The notes: generated by a model not told the origin, from the letters alone. A stretch of 46,596 nucleotides of DNA from Helicobacter sp. 11S02629-2 (GCF_002272875.1 NZ_MLAN01000012.1:1-46596), one strand, 5' to 3'. Numbered from the stretch's first letter, positions 24,543 through 34,772 are shown. Numbers and translations are program-made.

Positions 24543-26272
24543 AGCGCTATCCCTTTTAAAAAGCTTTCTACTTTATCTATGTCTATAAGCTCTTTAACTA
24601 GCCCCTCTCTTGTGACAAGCTCAACCTTGCCTTCACTTAAGTTTTTACCAACAACTATGGCGTAAGTAAAGCCTATAAGCTCAAAGTCACTTATCTTTAC
24701 GCCATATCTTTCATTTCTGTTATCAAGTACTGTTTCTATGCCTTGCTCTTTTGCCATAGTGTAAAACTCTATGCCTTTTTGAAGTTCTTCTTCATTTTTA
24801 ATATTAGAGATGATGATATCAAGCTTAAAAGGGGCTAGACTTCCCCACACACAGCCCCTATCATCAGCTTTTTGCTCTAAGATAACACTCATTAATCTAG
24901 AAACACCTATACCATAGCAGCCCATCTCTAAAGTGGCATTTTTGCCATTTTCATCTAAAAAGTTAGCATTTAATGGCTGTGAGTACTTACTGCCTAGCTT
25001 AAAGATATGACCTACTTCTATACCTTTTTTATACTCTAAAGTCCCACCGCACTTTGGACAGATATCACCTTCTTGTACTAAAACCAAGTCATCATACACC
25101 ACGCCACTAAACTCACTTAAGTCTATCCCTACAAAGTGATGGTCTTTTTCATTAGCCCCAGCTACTAGATCACTTGCGTTTTCTAGCTCATTATCAAAGA
25201 CTATAAAGTTTGAGTTAGTAAGGTGCTTTATAGATATAGGCCCACAAAATCCAGCAACTAAGTTATAGCTTTCTAAAAACTCTAGCTCTGCTACTTCTAT
25301 GCTTAGCACTTTGGAATCTAATCTACGCAGTGCGTTTAAAGCTTTAGTTTCTTCTATATTATCAAGCCCACGCATAAAAAAGACTGCTATGTCTGAACTT
25401 CCATCACTTAGGTTTACTTTATAGATTAAAGCTTTTATGCAAAAGTAGGGATCTATCTTAAAAAACTCAGCTACAGATTCTATAGTGCTAGTATTAGGCG
25501 TGTGAAACTTGTGATAACTACTAGCATTAGGTGGCACGCTTGGGGCTTGCTTAAAAGCCCTCTTAGCTGCTTCTATATTACTTGCATAGTCACAGTCTTT
25601 ACAAACTACTATAGTGTCTTCTCCAGAGTTTGCTAGTGCCATAAACTCTTTACTTCCACTACCACCTATTGCCCCACTATCAGCATCAACAAGCCTAAAA
25701 TCAAGCCCAAGCCTAGTAAAAATCCTCCTATAAGCTTCTTGCATGTTTAAAAACTCACGCCCTAAGTCTTCTTTATTAGAGTGAAAACTATAGGCATCTT
25801 TCATGATAAACTCTCTCGCCCTAAGCAAACCAAAACGAGGGCGCAACTCATCTCTAAACTTAAGGTTAATCTGATAGAGGTTTAAAGGCAGCTGCTTATA
25901 ACTTCTTATATAGGCTTTAGCGATATTAGTCACGCACTCTTCAAAGGTCGGTCCTAAGACATACTCTGCATTTTTCCTATCACTAAAGACTGCTAGCTCT
26001 TCTCCATAAAAGTCATATCTTCCGCTTTCTTGCCAAAGTGAAGCTGGAGTTAAAAAGCCCATACTTACTTCTAATGCCCCTGCTTTATCCATCTCTTCTT
26101 TTACTACTTGCTCTATCTTATCAAGTACTCTTTTTCCTAGTGGCAAGATGTTATAGATACCACTTCCAATTTGCTGTATAAAACAAGCCCTTAAAAGATA
26201 CTGTTGGCTTAAAAGGGTGGCATCTTTTGGCGCTTCTTTAGTGGTAAAAGCAAAAATCTCATTAAAGTGCAT
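24539..26272 (-). CDS. proS: Prolyl-tRNA synthetase
   Basis: Class II aminoacyl-tRNA synthetase of the bacterial type with an editing insertion. Motifs include GSGIYNILPLGKRV, LRPRFGLLRAREFIMKDAYSFH and GIEVGHIFKLGSKYS. I start at ATG 26272 (577 residues): AAAGGAAAGACC precedes it, the family N-terminus (MHFNEIFAFTTKEAPKDA) begins there, and it leaves 19 bases after the hemA stop. A longer frame from 26323 would overlap hemA by 32 bases and adds a lysine-rich stretch unlike other ProS. Confidence 0.96.
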   Translation of the reverse strand: MHFNEIFAFTTKEAPKDATLLSQQYLLRACFIQQIGSGIYNILPLGKRVLDKIEQVVKEEMDKAGALEVSMGFLTPASLWQESGRYDFYGEELAVFSDRKNAEYVLGPTFEECVTNIAKAYIRSYKQLPLNLYQINLKFRDELRPRFGLLRAREFIMKDAYSFHSNKEDLGREFLNMQEAYRRIFTRLGLDFRLVDADSGAIGGSGSKEFMALANSGEDTIVVCKDCDYASNIEAAKRAFKQAPSVPPNASSYHKFHTPNTSTIESVAEFFKIDPYFCIKALIYKVNLSDGSSDIAVFFMRGLDNIEETKALNALRRLDSKVLSIEVAELEFLESYNLVAGFCGPISIKHLTNSNFIVFDNELENASDLVAGANEKDHHFVGIDLSEFSGVVYDDLVLVQEGDICPKCGGTLEYKKGIEVGHIFKLGSKYSQPLNANFLDENGKNATLEMGCYGIGVSRLMSVILEQKADDRGCVWGSLAPFKLDIIISNIKNEEELQKGIEFYTMAKEQGIETVLDNRNERYGVKISDFELIGFTYAIVVGKNLSEGKVELVTREGLVKELIDIDKVESFLKGIAL

Positions 26273-26291
26273 GGTCTTTCCTTTGTCTTTG

Positions 26292-27596
26292 TTAGCCTTT
26301 GGCTTCTGTAGTGTCATACTCACACTTATATCTATTAAGCATAAAGCTATCAGAGTTTGCGAAAATATTGCCTATAGATTCTAATATAGAATCTGCTTGC
26401 TCGCTATTAGCAAGCTGCTTTAATCTTATAGTTGGCATGTGTAAGAACTCATTCATAACGCTAACTAGTAGTTTTTCTACATTAGGAGTTAGCTCACTTG
26501 GGATATAGCCTTTTTTGACTGCCTTGCTAAGCTTGTTATTTATACTAGCTTTTGCTTTTTCGCGCATAACTTTTATAAGTGGCTCAATATCTAGTCTTTC
26601 TACCCACTGAGAAAACTCTAAAACGCTTTGACCGACTATAGCCATGCCAGCACGTGCGTTATTTTGACGACCTAAGATATGATCTTTTGCTTTTTGACTT
26701 AGATCATCAATTGAAACTATTTCTAAGTTTGGATCAACATCACACTCTTCTATATTTCTAGGCAAAGATAAGTCATACCATATCCTTTTAGAATCTTTTT
26801 TAACTACCTTGCTTGCATTTATAAACTGCCCCCCAGCCATAGCACTAAATATCACATCATAGTCATTTACATTTTTTAGAGCGTCTTCAAAGTCTACAAA
26901 TTTTATATTTCTATTAAAGTTAGCTATGAAGTCTAAGGCTTTAGACTTAGTTCTATTAGTCAAGGTTATATCAAAGTTATGGCGACTAAGATGTTTTATG
27001 CTTAAAGTCCCCATCTCACCTATGCCTAAAACTAGCACTTTACTACCGCCTAAAGAGCCATCTTTTAAAGAATCTAGGGCACTACTTACAGCTATAGAGG
27101 CTATGGAGACTGGGTTTTTAGAGATTTGAGTTGAGTTTCTAACATTAGCCGCACACCTAAAAGCAAAGTGCATAAGCCTAGTTATCTCCTTAGCACAAAA
27201 ACCTCTATCATAAGCTAGTTTATAAGCACTTTTTAACTGCCCGCTTATCTGAGTTTCACCAAGTACTAAACTATCAAGGGAGCTAGCCACACAAAAAGCA
27301 TGGTGTACTGCATCAAGCCTAGTAAAAAGATTAACTATAGACTTAAGCATGTTTATATCAAGATGTTTGATGTTTGCTATCTCAAGTAAGATCTCATCAC
27401 AAAGCACTGAGCCTTCAGTATCAGCACATATATAAACTTCTAAACGATTACAAGTTGAAAGTACGACTACTTCTTTTATACCCTCTATGTTATAAAGCCT
27501 ATTTAAAAGTAAGCTTTGTTCATCCTCATCCATACTTAAAAGTTCACGCAACTCTATGCTTGTGTTTTTGTGTGAAAAGCTAACTACACTATACAT
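26292..27596 (-). CDS. hemA: Glutamyl-tRNA reductase
   Basis: First committed step of the C5 heme pathway: reduces glutamyl-tRNA to glutamate semialdehyde with NADPH. The 434-residue protein has SFSHKNTSIELRELL at 7-21, the catalytic C49 in LSTCNRLEVYI, SLVLGETQISGQLKSAY in the substrate domain, and the nucleotide loop VLGIGEMG near residue 190. A helical dimerisation tail ends the chain. Two bases separate it from ispB. Confidence 0.97.
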   Translation of the reverse strand: MYSVVSFSHKNTSIELRELLSMDEDEQSLLLNRLYNIEGIKEVVVLSTCNRLEVYICADTEGSVLCDEILLEIANIKHLDINMLKSIVNLFTRLDAVHHAFCVASSLDSLVLGETQISGQLKSAYKLAYDRGFCAKEITRLMHFAFRCAANVRNSTQISKNPVSIASIAVSSALDSLKDGSLGGSKVLVLGIGEMGTLSIKHLSRHNFDITLTNRTKSKALDFIANFNRNIKFVDFEDALKNVNDYDVIFSAMAGGQFINASKVVKKDSKRIWYDLSLPRNIEECDVDPNLEIVSIDDLSQKAKDHILGRQNNARAGMAIVGQSVLEFSQWVERLDIEPLIKVMREKAKASINNKLSKAVKKGYIPSELTPNVEKLLVSVMNEFLHMPTIRLKQLANSEQADSILESIGNIFANSDSFMLNRYKCEYDTTEAKG

Positions 27597-27598
27597 CT

Positions 27599-28495
27599 TT
27601 AAAAATCCCTTTCTATCATAGCCTTAACTATGGAATCTAGTTTTTGATTGCCCAATTTTAGTGCTAGGTCACTAGCTTTTTTTGCATACTCTAAAGCTAG
27701 CTTTTTAGCTTTTAATAAGCTTTCTTCTAGACTGTTTTTCAAGGCTTCTTTTTGAAGTCCATCTAGCTTTTTACCAAAAAGAGATTCTAAAAGCTTGGCG
27801 TTTTCTTTACTTTCGTGATAGAAGTATATGTAAGGAAGGGTTGTTTTTCCTTGTGCAAAGTCATTCATACTAGGTTTTCCTAAAGTTGCTTCATCTTGGG
27901 TTATGTCAAGTATATCATCGATTATCTGAAAAGCTATGCCTAGATTTAATCCATACTCATAGTAGGCTTTATGATCTAAGCCAGCTAGGAGGGCTGCACT
28001 CTCACTGCTTGCGGCTATAAGGCTAGCTGACTTTAACTCTATCATTTTTAAGTAAGTTTCTAAGTTACTATTTAAACTTTTACCTAGTTCTACATCTAGT
28101 ATCTCACCTGCACTTAAAGCAGTAACACTACGGCTAACTGACTTAGCCACTTCTAAGGATAAAAAAGTTAGCTCATAAAAAGCACTAGAGTAAAGCACAT
28201 CTCCTAACATGATAGAGGCTTTGTTGTCAAAAAGAGCGTTTATACTTGGTGCATTTCGTCTAAGCTTGCTTTCATCTATAACATCATCATGAAGCAAGCT
28301 AGCTGATTGTATAAGCTCTATAATCGCGCACAGTTTTAAGACTTCTTCACTTGGACTAGCTATGCTTAAAATTAGCTTTGAACGCAGCATCTTGCCTGTG
28401 CTTATTTTTTCAAACATAGATTCTATGTAGGGCACATCATGACTTTGGACTAGGTTTTTTGATATTTTATTAATCTGGTCTAAGATTTGTTGCAA
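27599..28495 (-). CDS. ispB: Polyprenyl (octaprenyl-type) diphosphate synthase
   Basis: Trans-prenyltransferase making the long side chain of menaquinone. The 298-residue protein holds the two aspartate motifs, DDVIDE at 70-75 and DDILDI near 193-198, plus GKMLRSKLIL (substrate binding) at 34-43 and GEILDVELGK. Product length cannot be read with certainty; octaprenyl is assumed from the H. pylori gene in the same place. The gene lies between hemA and the HP0241-like gene. Confidence 0.93.
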   Translation of the reverse strand: MQQILDQINKISKNLVQSHDVPYIESMFEKISTGKMLRSKLILSIASPSEEVLKLCAIIELIQSASLLHDDVIDESKLRRNAPSINALFDNKASIMLGDVLYSSAFYELTFLSLEVAKSVSRSVTALSAGEILDVELGKSLNSNLETYLKMIELKSASLIAASSESAALLAGLDHKAYYEYGLNLGIAFQIIDDILDITQDEATLGKPSMNDFAQGKTTLPYIYFYHESKENAKLLESLFGKKLDGLQKEALKNSLEESLLKAKKLALEYAKKASDLALKLGNQKLDSIVKAMIERDF

Positions 28496-28513
28496 GTTAG
28501 CTACCTCATTTAG

Positions 28514-28981
28514 TTAGTATTTTTTAATGCTAGCATCACCATAAAGCTCTAACTTTATAGTAGCTTTAGCCTTTAAGTCACTTTCTCCATCTTTTATGTC
28601 TTTAAAGTAAAGCTTTAAGTTGGGCTCATTCATGCTTGATGCTATACCGTTTGGATCTATTAGGTTTAAAGTAAAACCATTAAACTTTAAAGCCTTATAG
28701 CCATCCTTATATAAGATAAACTGATAAGGAAAGTTATCGTATTTTATTAAAACCACTAAACCCTTATTTTTATACAAAGTCCATCTTAAAGTAAAGTTTT
28801 TAGGACTTAGACTAGACTGTTTAGCAAACTTTTTAGCACTTATACTAGCCTTATAAACCTCATCTTTTTTTAAAACTAAGTTAGTGCTAAAAGTCGGCGC
28901 TAAAGTTTTAGCCTCTAAAAAAGAAGCTGGTAGCATCAAAACTAGCATCAAAACTAGCAAAGATGCTTTTTTAAAGTTCAT
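28514..28981 (-). CDS. Exported protein of unknown function (HP0241-like position)
   Basis: 155 residues with a signal peptide (MNFKKASLLVLMLVLMLPASFLEA; cleavage near residue 24). The mature part is small, beta-rich and basic, with RWTLYKNKGLVVLIKYDNFPYQFILY and KLELYGDASIKKY. It occupies the place of HP0241 between ispB and the HP0242 homologue, and I take it as the orthologue by position; the sequence link is less certain. Its ATG begins one base after the upstream gene's stop. Probably periplasmic; function unknown. Confidence 0.82.
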   Translation of the reverse strand: MNFKKASLLVLMLVLMLPASFLEAKTLAPTFSTNLVLKKDEVYKASISAKKFAKQSSLSPKNFTLRWTLYKNKGLVVLIKYDNFPYQFILYKDGYKALKFNGFTLNLIDPNGIASSMNEPNLKLYFKDIKDGESDLKAKATIKLELYGDASIKKY

Positions 28982-29275
28982 TTATTCATTTTCACTTAGG
29001 ATTTTTGAAGTAGATTCTAAAGCTATGCTTTGCTTGTTATCTTCAAGGCGTTTTTTTAGCTCAGCACTTTCATTTTTAGCCTTATAGTAAAACTCACGCA
29101 AGTCTACATTGCACTCTATCTCTTCAAACAAAAGCTCATAAAGTGCTAGCTCTTCTAAAAGCCTATCTAACTCTTTTGAAGCAAGCGTTCTAGAGGCGTT
29201 AAATATAACTTCTTTCCACTTATCTATCGGACTTCCATAAAACATATCGAGTTCATCTTCTTTGTTTTCCCACAT
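28982..29275 (-). CDS. DUF2018 protein, HP0242 homologue
   Basis: Small all-helical cytoplasmic protein of 97 residues. MFYGSPIDKWKEVIFNASRT and ASKELDRLLEELALYELL align well with what I recall of HP0242 (NPLDKW, HASKKL, KELERLLELLALLE), and the end KILSENE matches its ILSGNE. HP0242 is known structurally as a tightly intertwined, pseudo-knotted homodimer; its cellular role is not established. The gene keeps the position it has in H. pylori next to the HP0241 and ispB genes. Confidence 0.9.
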   Translation of the reverse strand: MWENKEDELDMFYGSPIDKWKEVIFNASRTLASKELDRLLEELALYELLFEEIECNVDLREFYYKAKNESAELKKRLEDNKQSIALESTSKILSENE

Positions 29276-29309
29276 GCTTGTCTCCTTAAGGTATTTGGTT
29301 AATGCTAGT

Positions 29310-30629
29310 TTACTTCATAAGTCTTAAGCGTTCGCTTACACTTAAAGCGTGTGCGTCTAATCCTTCATTTTGTGCTAATACTATACAGTCTTGTCCTACT
29401 TCTTTTAAGCCTTCTTTACTAAAAGATATAAGAGAAGTTTTCTTGTAGAAGTTTTCTACACTAAGAGGCGAGAAAAAGCGTGCACTTCCCCCAGTTGGTA
29501 AAGTGTGATTAGGCCCTGCTAAGTAGTCGCCAATAGCCTCACTTGTATGGTGTCCTAAAAATATAGCACCGGCATTTTGTATCAAAGGAAGTAAACTCAT
29601 AGGGTCATTAACGCAAACTTCTAGGTGTTCAGGGGCGATTTTGTCCATTAACTCTACGCACTCTTTTAAGTCTTTTGTTACTATGATAGCCCCTCTTAAG
29701 TCTATACTTTTTGAAGCTATAGCCTTTCTAGGAAGGCTTTTTAAGATGGAATCTATCTCAGCTTGTACTTTTTTTGCTAAGTCTAAACTTGGGGTTATGA
29801 GAAAAGAGCTTGCTAACTCATCATGTTCTGCTTGAGAGAGTAAGTCAGCACTTAAGATTCTTGGGTCTGCGCTATCATCTGCGATTATCCCTATCTCACT
29901 AGGTCCAGCTATCATGTCTATATTTACATCTCCATAAACTAGCTTTTTAGCAGTAGCTACGTAAATATTACCCGGACCTGTTACTACATCTACCCTTTCT
30001 ACTTTTTTATCTTTTCCACTAACTCCATAAGTCATAAGACCTATAGCACCAACTCCCCCTATCTTAAAGCCTTCTTTTATATCACACATATGCATGCTAG
30101 CAAGCAAGGTGTGGTTTAACTCACCTTTAGGCGCAGGCGTAGTTACTACTAGCTCTTTTACTCCAGCGACAATGGCAGGGATTGCATTCATTAAAAGTGA
30201 GCTAGGATAAGCAGCCTTACCCCCTGGTATATAAAGCCCAGCCCTTTTTACTGGTCTTATACTTTGACCTAGTAAGTTGCCATTAGCTTCAAAGTGGAAA
30301 AAGCCATTTTGAGTTTGCATAAAGTGAAACTTCTGTATCCTATCAAAGGCTACTTTTAATGCCACCTTAGTCTTAGAATCTAGCTTATTATAAGCTTCTT
30401 TCATGTGTGTAGGCTCTATCCTTAGCTCATCTAAGCTTTTTGGATTCCAAGAGTCATATTCACTTACTAGCTTTAAAACTACGCTTTCATCTTTTGCAGT
30501 TTTTATATCTTGTAAAGTTTTAAGCACACTAGGGATAATCTTATACATGTCCATATTAGCCCTATTAAGTATCTCTTCAAAACTAGCTTCAAAAGATGTA
30601 TCTTTACTTTCTAGAATTTTTATCATCAT
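29310..30629 (-). CDS. hisD: Histidinol dehydrogenase
   Basis: Last two oxidations of histidine synthesis, NAD-dependent, zinc-requiring. The 439-residue protein has the family motifs IPGGKAAYPSSLLMNAIPA, VTGPGNIYVATAKKL, IDMIAGPSEIGIIAD and SQAEHDELASS, and EHLEVCVND near the end. The start may be ATG 30629 or the next codon ATG 30626; AAAGGATAG favours the second by spacing. It begins directly after the xerH stop. H. pylori lacks this pathway, so its presence separates this organism from the gastric species. Confidence 0.97.
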   Translation of the reverse strand: MMIKILESKDTSFEASFEEILNRANMDMYKIIPSVLKTLQDIKTAKDESVVLKLVSEYDSWNPKSLDELRIEPTHMKEAYNKLDSKTKVALKVAFDRIQKFHFMQTQNGFFHFEANGNLLGQSIRPVKRAGLYIPGGKAAYPSSLLMNAIPAIVAGVKELVVTTPAPKGELNHTLLASMHMCDIKEGFKIGGVGAIGLMTYGVSGKDKKVERVDVVTGPGNIYVATAKKLVYGDVNIDMIAGPSEIGIIADDSADPRILSADLLSQAEHDELASSFLITPSLDLAKKVQAEIDSILKSLPRKAIASKSIDLRGAIIVTKDLKECVELMDKIAPEHLEVCVNDPMSLLPLIQNAGAIFLGHHTSEAIGDYLAGPNHTLPTGGSARFFSPLSVENFYKKTSLISFSKEGLKEVGQDCIVLAQNEGLDAHALSVSERLRLMK

Positions 30630-31730
30630 CTATCCTTTTTTAGATCTATTAGACTTTGGGTTTATCAGATCTGCACCATATTTTAGATTGTCTCTATCAA
30701 AGTGAGTATAGATTCTACTAGTTTCTACACTTGAATGCCCCAAAGTTTCTTGCACTAAGATTAAGTCTTTACTCTTTTTATATAAAAGAGTGGCAAAACT
30801 ATGACGCAGCATATGGGGGCCATTTTTTAGCTTTCTTATGCCTGCATTTATTAGTATGCTTTGAACTACTCTATAAGCATAGGTTGCATTTAGACTTTTT
30901 GTGCTACCAGTTATAAACAAGAGCTTAGACTTTTTACTATTAGGGATATTAGCCCTTAGTCCTAGCCACCTATGAAGAAGATCTCTTATATGGACTGCTT
31001 GCATGTAGACTATGCGATTTTTATTACCCTTGCCTATTATATTAAAACGGAAGTACTCTCCTTCTTCAAAGATGTCATTTATCTTAAGCCCTAGTACTTC
31101 ACTTATCCTAGCCCCGCTATAGATTATTATCTTAACTAAAAGTTTATCCCTTGTGATATTTTTTGCTATCTTGTTTTGATAGTTCTCTAAAGATTCTAAA
31201 AATCTCCTTATCTCAGTATCATCTAAGTGATCAGGCAAAGCATCGTGATACTTTTTTAGTGAAGATTCTAACTTTATACGAAAGAGGTGAAACTTCCCAG
31301 CCTCTTTATCTATATAGTTGTTTTCTTCTATAAACTTAAGAAAGTTTAAAAGTACAGTTCTATAGTTTTTTTGGCTTGCTAGTTTTAAGTGGCTTGTAGT
31401 TATACTCATAAACTCACGAGCTAAATCCTCACTTATATCTTCCATAGAAGCAAGTCTTAGCTTAGTGCAGTAGTCATAAAATCGCTTCAAAGGCACCATG
31501 TAAGTTGTGATACCTAAAAGTCCGCTAAGCCTTGCTGTGCGGCATATCTCAACTATCTTTTCTATATTATTTTTACCGCCACTTTGTATATTTTGTAGTG
31601 CTTGTAAAAATAAGTCATTATCTTTAACTTTATAGCTTGCTAGACTAGTTAATTTATAGTATAAAAAACGCTCTATCCAAAAGCGGAGTGCGCGAGGAAA
31701 GTCATCACTAAAGTCTAGGGGATAGTTCAT
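30630..31730 (-). CDS. xerH: Tyrosine recombinase XerH
   Basis: Site-specific recombinase that resolves chromosome dimers at dif in Helicobacter and Campylobacter. The 366-residue protein has a long N-terminal SAM-like domain and a catalytic domain with arginine in YSGARISEVLGL, HMLRHSFATLL near residues 303-313, and LGHSSVETSRIYTHF with the nucleophile tyrosine. The family length of about 360 fits XerH rather than XerC/D (about 300). It starts three bases after the thiG stop and touches hisD, so it is embedded in a metabolic operon. I could not find a matching dif site in the window. Confidence 0.93.
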   Translation of the reverse strand: MNYPLDFSDDFPRALRFWIERFLYYKLTSLASYKVKDNDLFLQALQNIQSGGKNNIEKIVEICRTARLSGLLGITTYMVPLKRFYDYCTKLRLASMEDISEDLAREFMSITTSHLKLASQKNYRTVLLNFLKFIEENNYIDKEAGKFHLFRIKLESSLKKYHDALPDHLDDTEIRRFLESLENYQNKIAKNITRDKLLVKIIIYSGARISEVLGLKINDIFEEGEYFRFNIIGKGNKNRIVYMQAVHIRDLLHRWLGLRANIPNSKKSKLLFITGSTKSLNATYAYRVVQSILINAGIRKLKNGPHMLRHSFATLLYKKSKDLILVQETLGHSSVETSRIYTHFDRDNLKYGADLINPKSNRSKKG

Positions 31731-31733
31731 AGC

Positions 31734-32507
31734 TTAACCAAGATTAGGCATAAAGCTTAGTGGACTTGAAGCACTAGCATAGGCTTTTTTCTCCATCCTA
31801 CCTGCTTCATAGCTAAGCCTTCCTGCACGAACAGCAAGCTTTAGTGCTTCTGCCATCTTGATAGGATCTTTAGCTAATGCAAGGGCTGAGTTAGAAAGTA
31901 CGCCATCAGCGCCTAACTCCATAGCACGGCTTGCATCACTAGCACAGCCAATGCCTGCATCTACGATAACTGGCACTTTTACTGCTTCTTTTATAAAATG
32001 GATGTTATAAATGTTTTGGATTCCAAGCCCTGAGCCAATAGGTGCCGCTAGCGGCATAACTGCTGCCACTCCTGCATCTTCAAGCTTTTTAGCCATAATA
32101 GGATCATCATTTGTATAACATAGAATCTTAAAGCCATCTTTTGCTAGCACTTTTGCAGCCTCTAGTGTTTCTATAACGTCTGGATAAAGCGTTTTATGAG
32201 TATCACCTATAACTTCTAACTTTATAAAATCTAGTCCTATACCTTCTCTTACTAACCTAAAAAGATTTATAGCCTCTTTAGCCGTAGTGCAGCCTGCAGA
32301 GTTAGGTAAAAAAGTGATATTAGTCCCTCTAAAAAACTCCATTAAGTTTGGCTCATTAGTATTTAGTATATTTATACGTCTAACTGCCACTGTTATCATC
32401 TCAGCTTCACTAGCAAGGGTTGCTTGCAAAGTTGTATCAAAGTCTTTATATTTACCACTACCTACTATTAATCTTGAATTAAATTTTTTATCTGCTATTT
32501 TTAACAT
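31734..32507 (-). CDS. thiG: Thiazole synthase
   Basis: Forms the thiazole ring of thiamine from deoxyxylulose 5-phosphate, dehydroglycine or iminoglycine and ThiS thiocarboxylate. The 257-residue TIM barrel has [11 protein letters not shown] at 13-23, VRRINI, the Schiff-base lysine in FIKLEVIGD, and the phosphate-binding [27 protein letters not shown]. It is first in the minus-strand run. Other thi genes are not in the window. Confidence 0.97.
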   Translation of the reverse strand: MLKIADKKFNSRLIVGSGKYKDFDTTLQATLASEAEMITVAVRRINILNTNEPNLMEFFRGTNITFLPNSAGCTTAKEAINLFRLVREGIGLDFIKLEVIGDTHKTLYPDVIETLEAAKVLAKDGFKILCYTNDDPIMAKKLEDAGVAAVMPLAAPIGSGLGIQNIYNIHFIKEAVKVPVIVDAGIGCASDASRAMELGADGVLSNSALALAKDPIKMAEALKLAVRAGRLSYEAGRMEKKAYASASSPLSFMPNLG

Positions 32508-32615
32508 TTGTTTTCCTGTATTGTGTTTTTATAAGTTAATACTTTATAGCACTTATTAAATATATTGTAAAATATTTTTAAATATTTTTTTATCTTTTTA
32601 AAAGGTTCCTAAGTC

Positions 32616-33506
32616 ATGCTTACATTTTCAGAAATCATACTCACTTTACAAAGCTTTTATGCAAAAAATGGCTGCGTCATCCTCCAGCCCTATGATATAC
32701 CAGCTGGCGCAGGTACTTTTCACCCAGCGACCTTACTTAGAAGTCTTGATAAAGACCCTTGGAGTGTAGCCTATGTAGCACCCTCTCGCCGCCCAACAGA
32801 TGGACGCTATGGGCAAAATCCTAACCGACTAGGAAGCTACTATCAGTTCCAAGCCTTAATCAAACCAAGCCCAGAAAATATTCAAGAAATCTATCTTGAT
32901 AGCTTAAAGGCCTTAGGGCTTGATGTAGCACGTCATGATATACGTTTTGTTGAAGATAACTGGGAAAGCCCAACTTTAGGTGCTTGGGGGCTAGGCTGGG
33001 AAGTGTGGCTAGATGGCATGGAAGTGACGCAGTTTACTTACTTTCAGCAAGTTGGAGGGCTTCCTTGTGAGAGTGTAAGTGTTGAATTAACTTATGGGAT
33101 AGAACGCCTTGCTATGTATATACAAGGTGTGGAATCTATCTTTGATATAAAGTGGAATGAAAAATTTACCTATGCAGATGTGCACTTGCAAAATGAGTAT
33201 GAACAGTCAGTTTATAACTTTGAAGTAGCTGATACTAAGTTCTTATTTACCACTTTAGATGGCTTACACGGAGAGGCTAGAAACTGCCTTAAAAATGAGC
33301 TTTCTTTGCCAGCTTATGACTACACAGTGCTAAGTTCTCACATATTTAACGTGCTTGATGCTAGAAAAGCTATATCAATCGCCCAAAGGCAAGAGTTTAT
33401 CTTGCGTATAAGAGAGCTTGCAAAAGAGTGTGCCATGCTTTATAAGGCTAAAGAGCCTGAAAGGATAGAAAGGCTAGCTGAGCTAAAGGATTTAAAAGCT
33501 TTTTAG
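32616..33506 (+). CDS. glyQ: Glycyl-tRNA synthetase, alpha subunit
   Basis: Catalytic subunit of the tetrameric bacterial glycyl-tRNA synthetase. The 296-residue protein shows [47 protein letters not shown] and [32 protein letters not shown], all diagnostic. AAAAGGTTCCTAAGTC precedes ATG. The beta subunit gene glyS is not adjacent, as is normal in Helicobacter. It is divergent from thiG, with the 108-bp gap serving both. Confidence 0.98.
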   Translation: MLTFSEIILTLQSFYAKNGCVILQPYDIPAGAGTFHPATLLRSLDKDPWSVAYVAPSRRPTDGRYGQNPNRLGSYYQFQALIKPSPENIQEIYLDSLKALGLDVARHDIRFVEDNWESPTLGAWGLGWEVWLDGMEVTQFTYFQQVGGLPCESVSVELTYGIERLAMYIQGVESIFDIKWNEKFTYADVHLQNEYEQSVYNFEVADTKFLFTTLDGLHGEARNCLKNELSLPAYDYTVLSSHIFNVLDARKAISIAQRQEFILRIRELAKECAMLYKAKEPERIERLAELKDLKAF

Positions 33507-33578
33507 TGCCTTTACTATAAGCTTGTGGGTTAGATTCTATTATTTTGCAGGCATATATTTTATATATTGATGCTTTAC

Positions 33579-34772
33579 CTACAAAGCTATAGTTGCAAGT
33601 AAATGCCCTAGCTTTTTATCTATCCACGCAAACTCTTTTTGAAGCTTTGCTATGTTTGATATGCCCTGTTTTAGATGCTCGCTTGTGATGCCATGCTTTA
33701 TAGATATACTTGCTTCCATGCAAGCACTCATCTTATCAGCAAAGTTTACTAAGCTCCCACAGACTGGGTTAAAACTATCTTTGTTGTAAGTAGCGATAAA
33801 AACTTCTACCTCATTAGACCCTAGGTGTTTTATAGCGCCATGGCTATTTATATATTTGTTATCAAACTCATTTTCTATATAGTATTTTAGATTCTTAGCT
33901 ACAAGGTGTGGAATCTTGCTATAGACATTTTCAAGCATAAGCTTTTCTTCCATCTCTTTTAGATGCAGCCCAAGTCTTGCATCACTTTTTTTAACTGGTG
34001 AGATGATGTCCCTTGTAAGCACTTCTGGCAGGTCGTGAAAAAGACCAGCAAAGAAGTTATTAGTCCTCATCTTTTCACAAAGCCCAAGATCTAAGCTAAA
34101 AAAGTAACTTGCAGTTGCAACTACTAACATATGACCTAAAACGCTAGTAGCAGGCACTCTTGGAGTTTGACTCCAGCGTTTTTGGAATCTTAACTGTGCG
34201 AACATGTCTATTAAGTCTTTATAGTGAAGGGCGTAAAGGCTTCTAAGTGAGTTTAAAGAATCTTCATTAGCCCTTATAGACTTTGTGATGGCATCTTTTA
34301 TATGCTGCACGCCATAAAGCCTAGGGTTAAAGTTATAGATGATGTCAAACTCCCACTTTGAAGCATAAAAGTGTGCTGCTAGTAAGATTTTAGATTCTAT
34401 ATCTTTAACATCACTGCTTAGATACTCCTTCATCTCTTCTAAAAAGTCTTTTGGAAGCTCATCTACAAAGCTTTCACAAGCAAAGTGAGCAAGCTCTTTT
34501 TTGCACTCTTTTTGCAGTTCATAAAAGATAGGCGGCTTAATGTCAGTTAAAGCTATTCTCTCAAAAAAGTTAAAAAGGAAGTACTTTATAAGCCTTTCTT
34601 TATCTATATGTTTGCCATTTTCTTCTTCAAGATTAACTAGTAAAAAAGCTATAAGCATCTTATGGGCTTGCTTATCAAGCTCTATAAACTCAACTGGGCA
34701 GGCTTGATCATTCCACCGTCTAATAGAGGCACTTACAAAAATGTGTTCTAAAAACTTTTTTCCAACCTTCAT
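33579..34772 (-). CDS. HD-domain phosphohydrolase, Campylobacterota type
   Basis: Predicted metal-dependent phosphohydrolase of 397 residues. The C-terminal half carries the HD_3/YfbR-like pattern: H214 in SVLGHMLVVA, H246-D247 in AGLFHDLPEVLTRD and the final aspartate in VNFADKMSACMEAS. The N-terminal half has a weaker similar layout (QAHKMLIAFLL, then ERIALTDIKPP), so it may be a degenerate duplicate. YfbR relatives hydrolyse deoxynucleoside monophosphates, but substrate here is not proven. It lies 30 bases downstream of a small membrane protein gene and may share its transcript. Confidence 0.85.
   Translation of the reverse strand: MKVGKKFLEHIFVSASIRRWNDQACPVEFIELDKQAHKMLIAFLLVNLEEENGKHIDKERLIKYFLFNFFERIALTDIKPPIFYELQKECKKELAHFACESFVDELPKDFLEEMKEYLSSDVKDIESKILLAAHFYASKWEFDIIYNFNPRLYGVQHIKDAITKSIRANEDSLNSLRSLYALHYKDLIDMFAQLRFQKRWSQTPRVPATSVLGHMLVVATASYFFSLDLGLCEKMRTNNFFAGLFHDLPEVLTRDIISPVKKSDARLGLHLKEMEEKLMLENVYSKIPHLVAKNLKYYIENEFDNKYINSHGAIKHLGSNEVEVFIATYNKDSFNPVCGSLVNFADKMSACMEASISIKHGITSEHLKQGISNIAKLQKEFAWIDKKLGHLLATIAL

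Noticed and set aside
26273-26323. Extension of ProS to an earlier start overlapping hemA
   Set aside because: The ribosome site and family N-terminus both point to 26272; the extra residues are translated hemA sequence in another frame.
30630-32615. A dif site for XerH near its gene
   Set aside because: I found no sequence in the flanks with the inverted GAAAA/TTTTC-type arms expected for difH.
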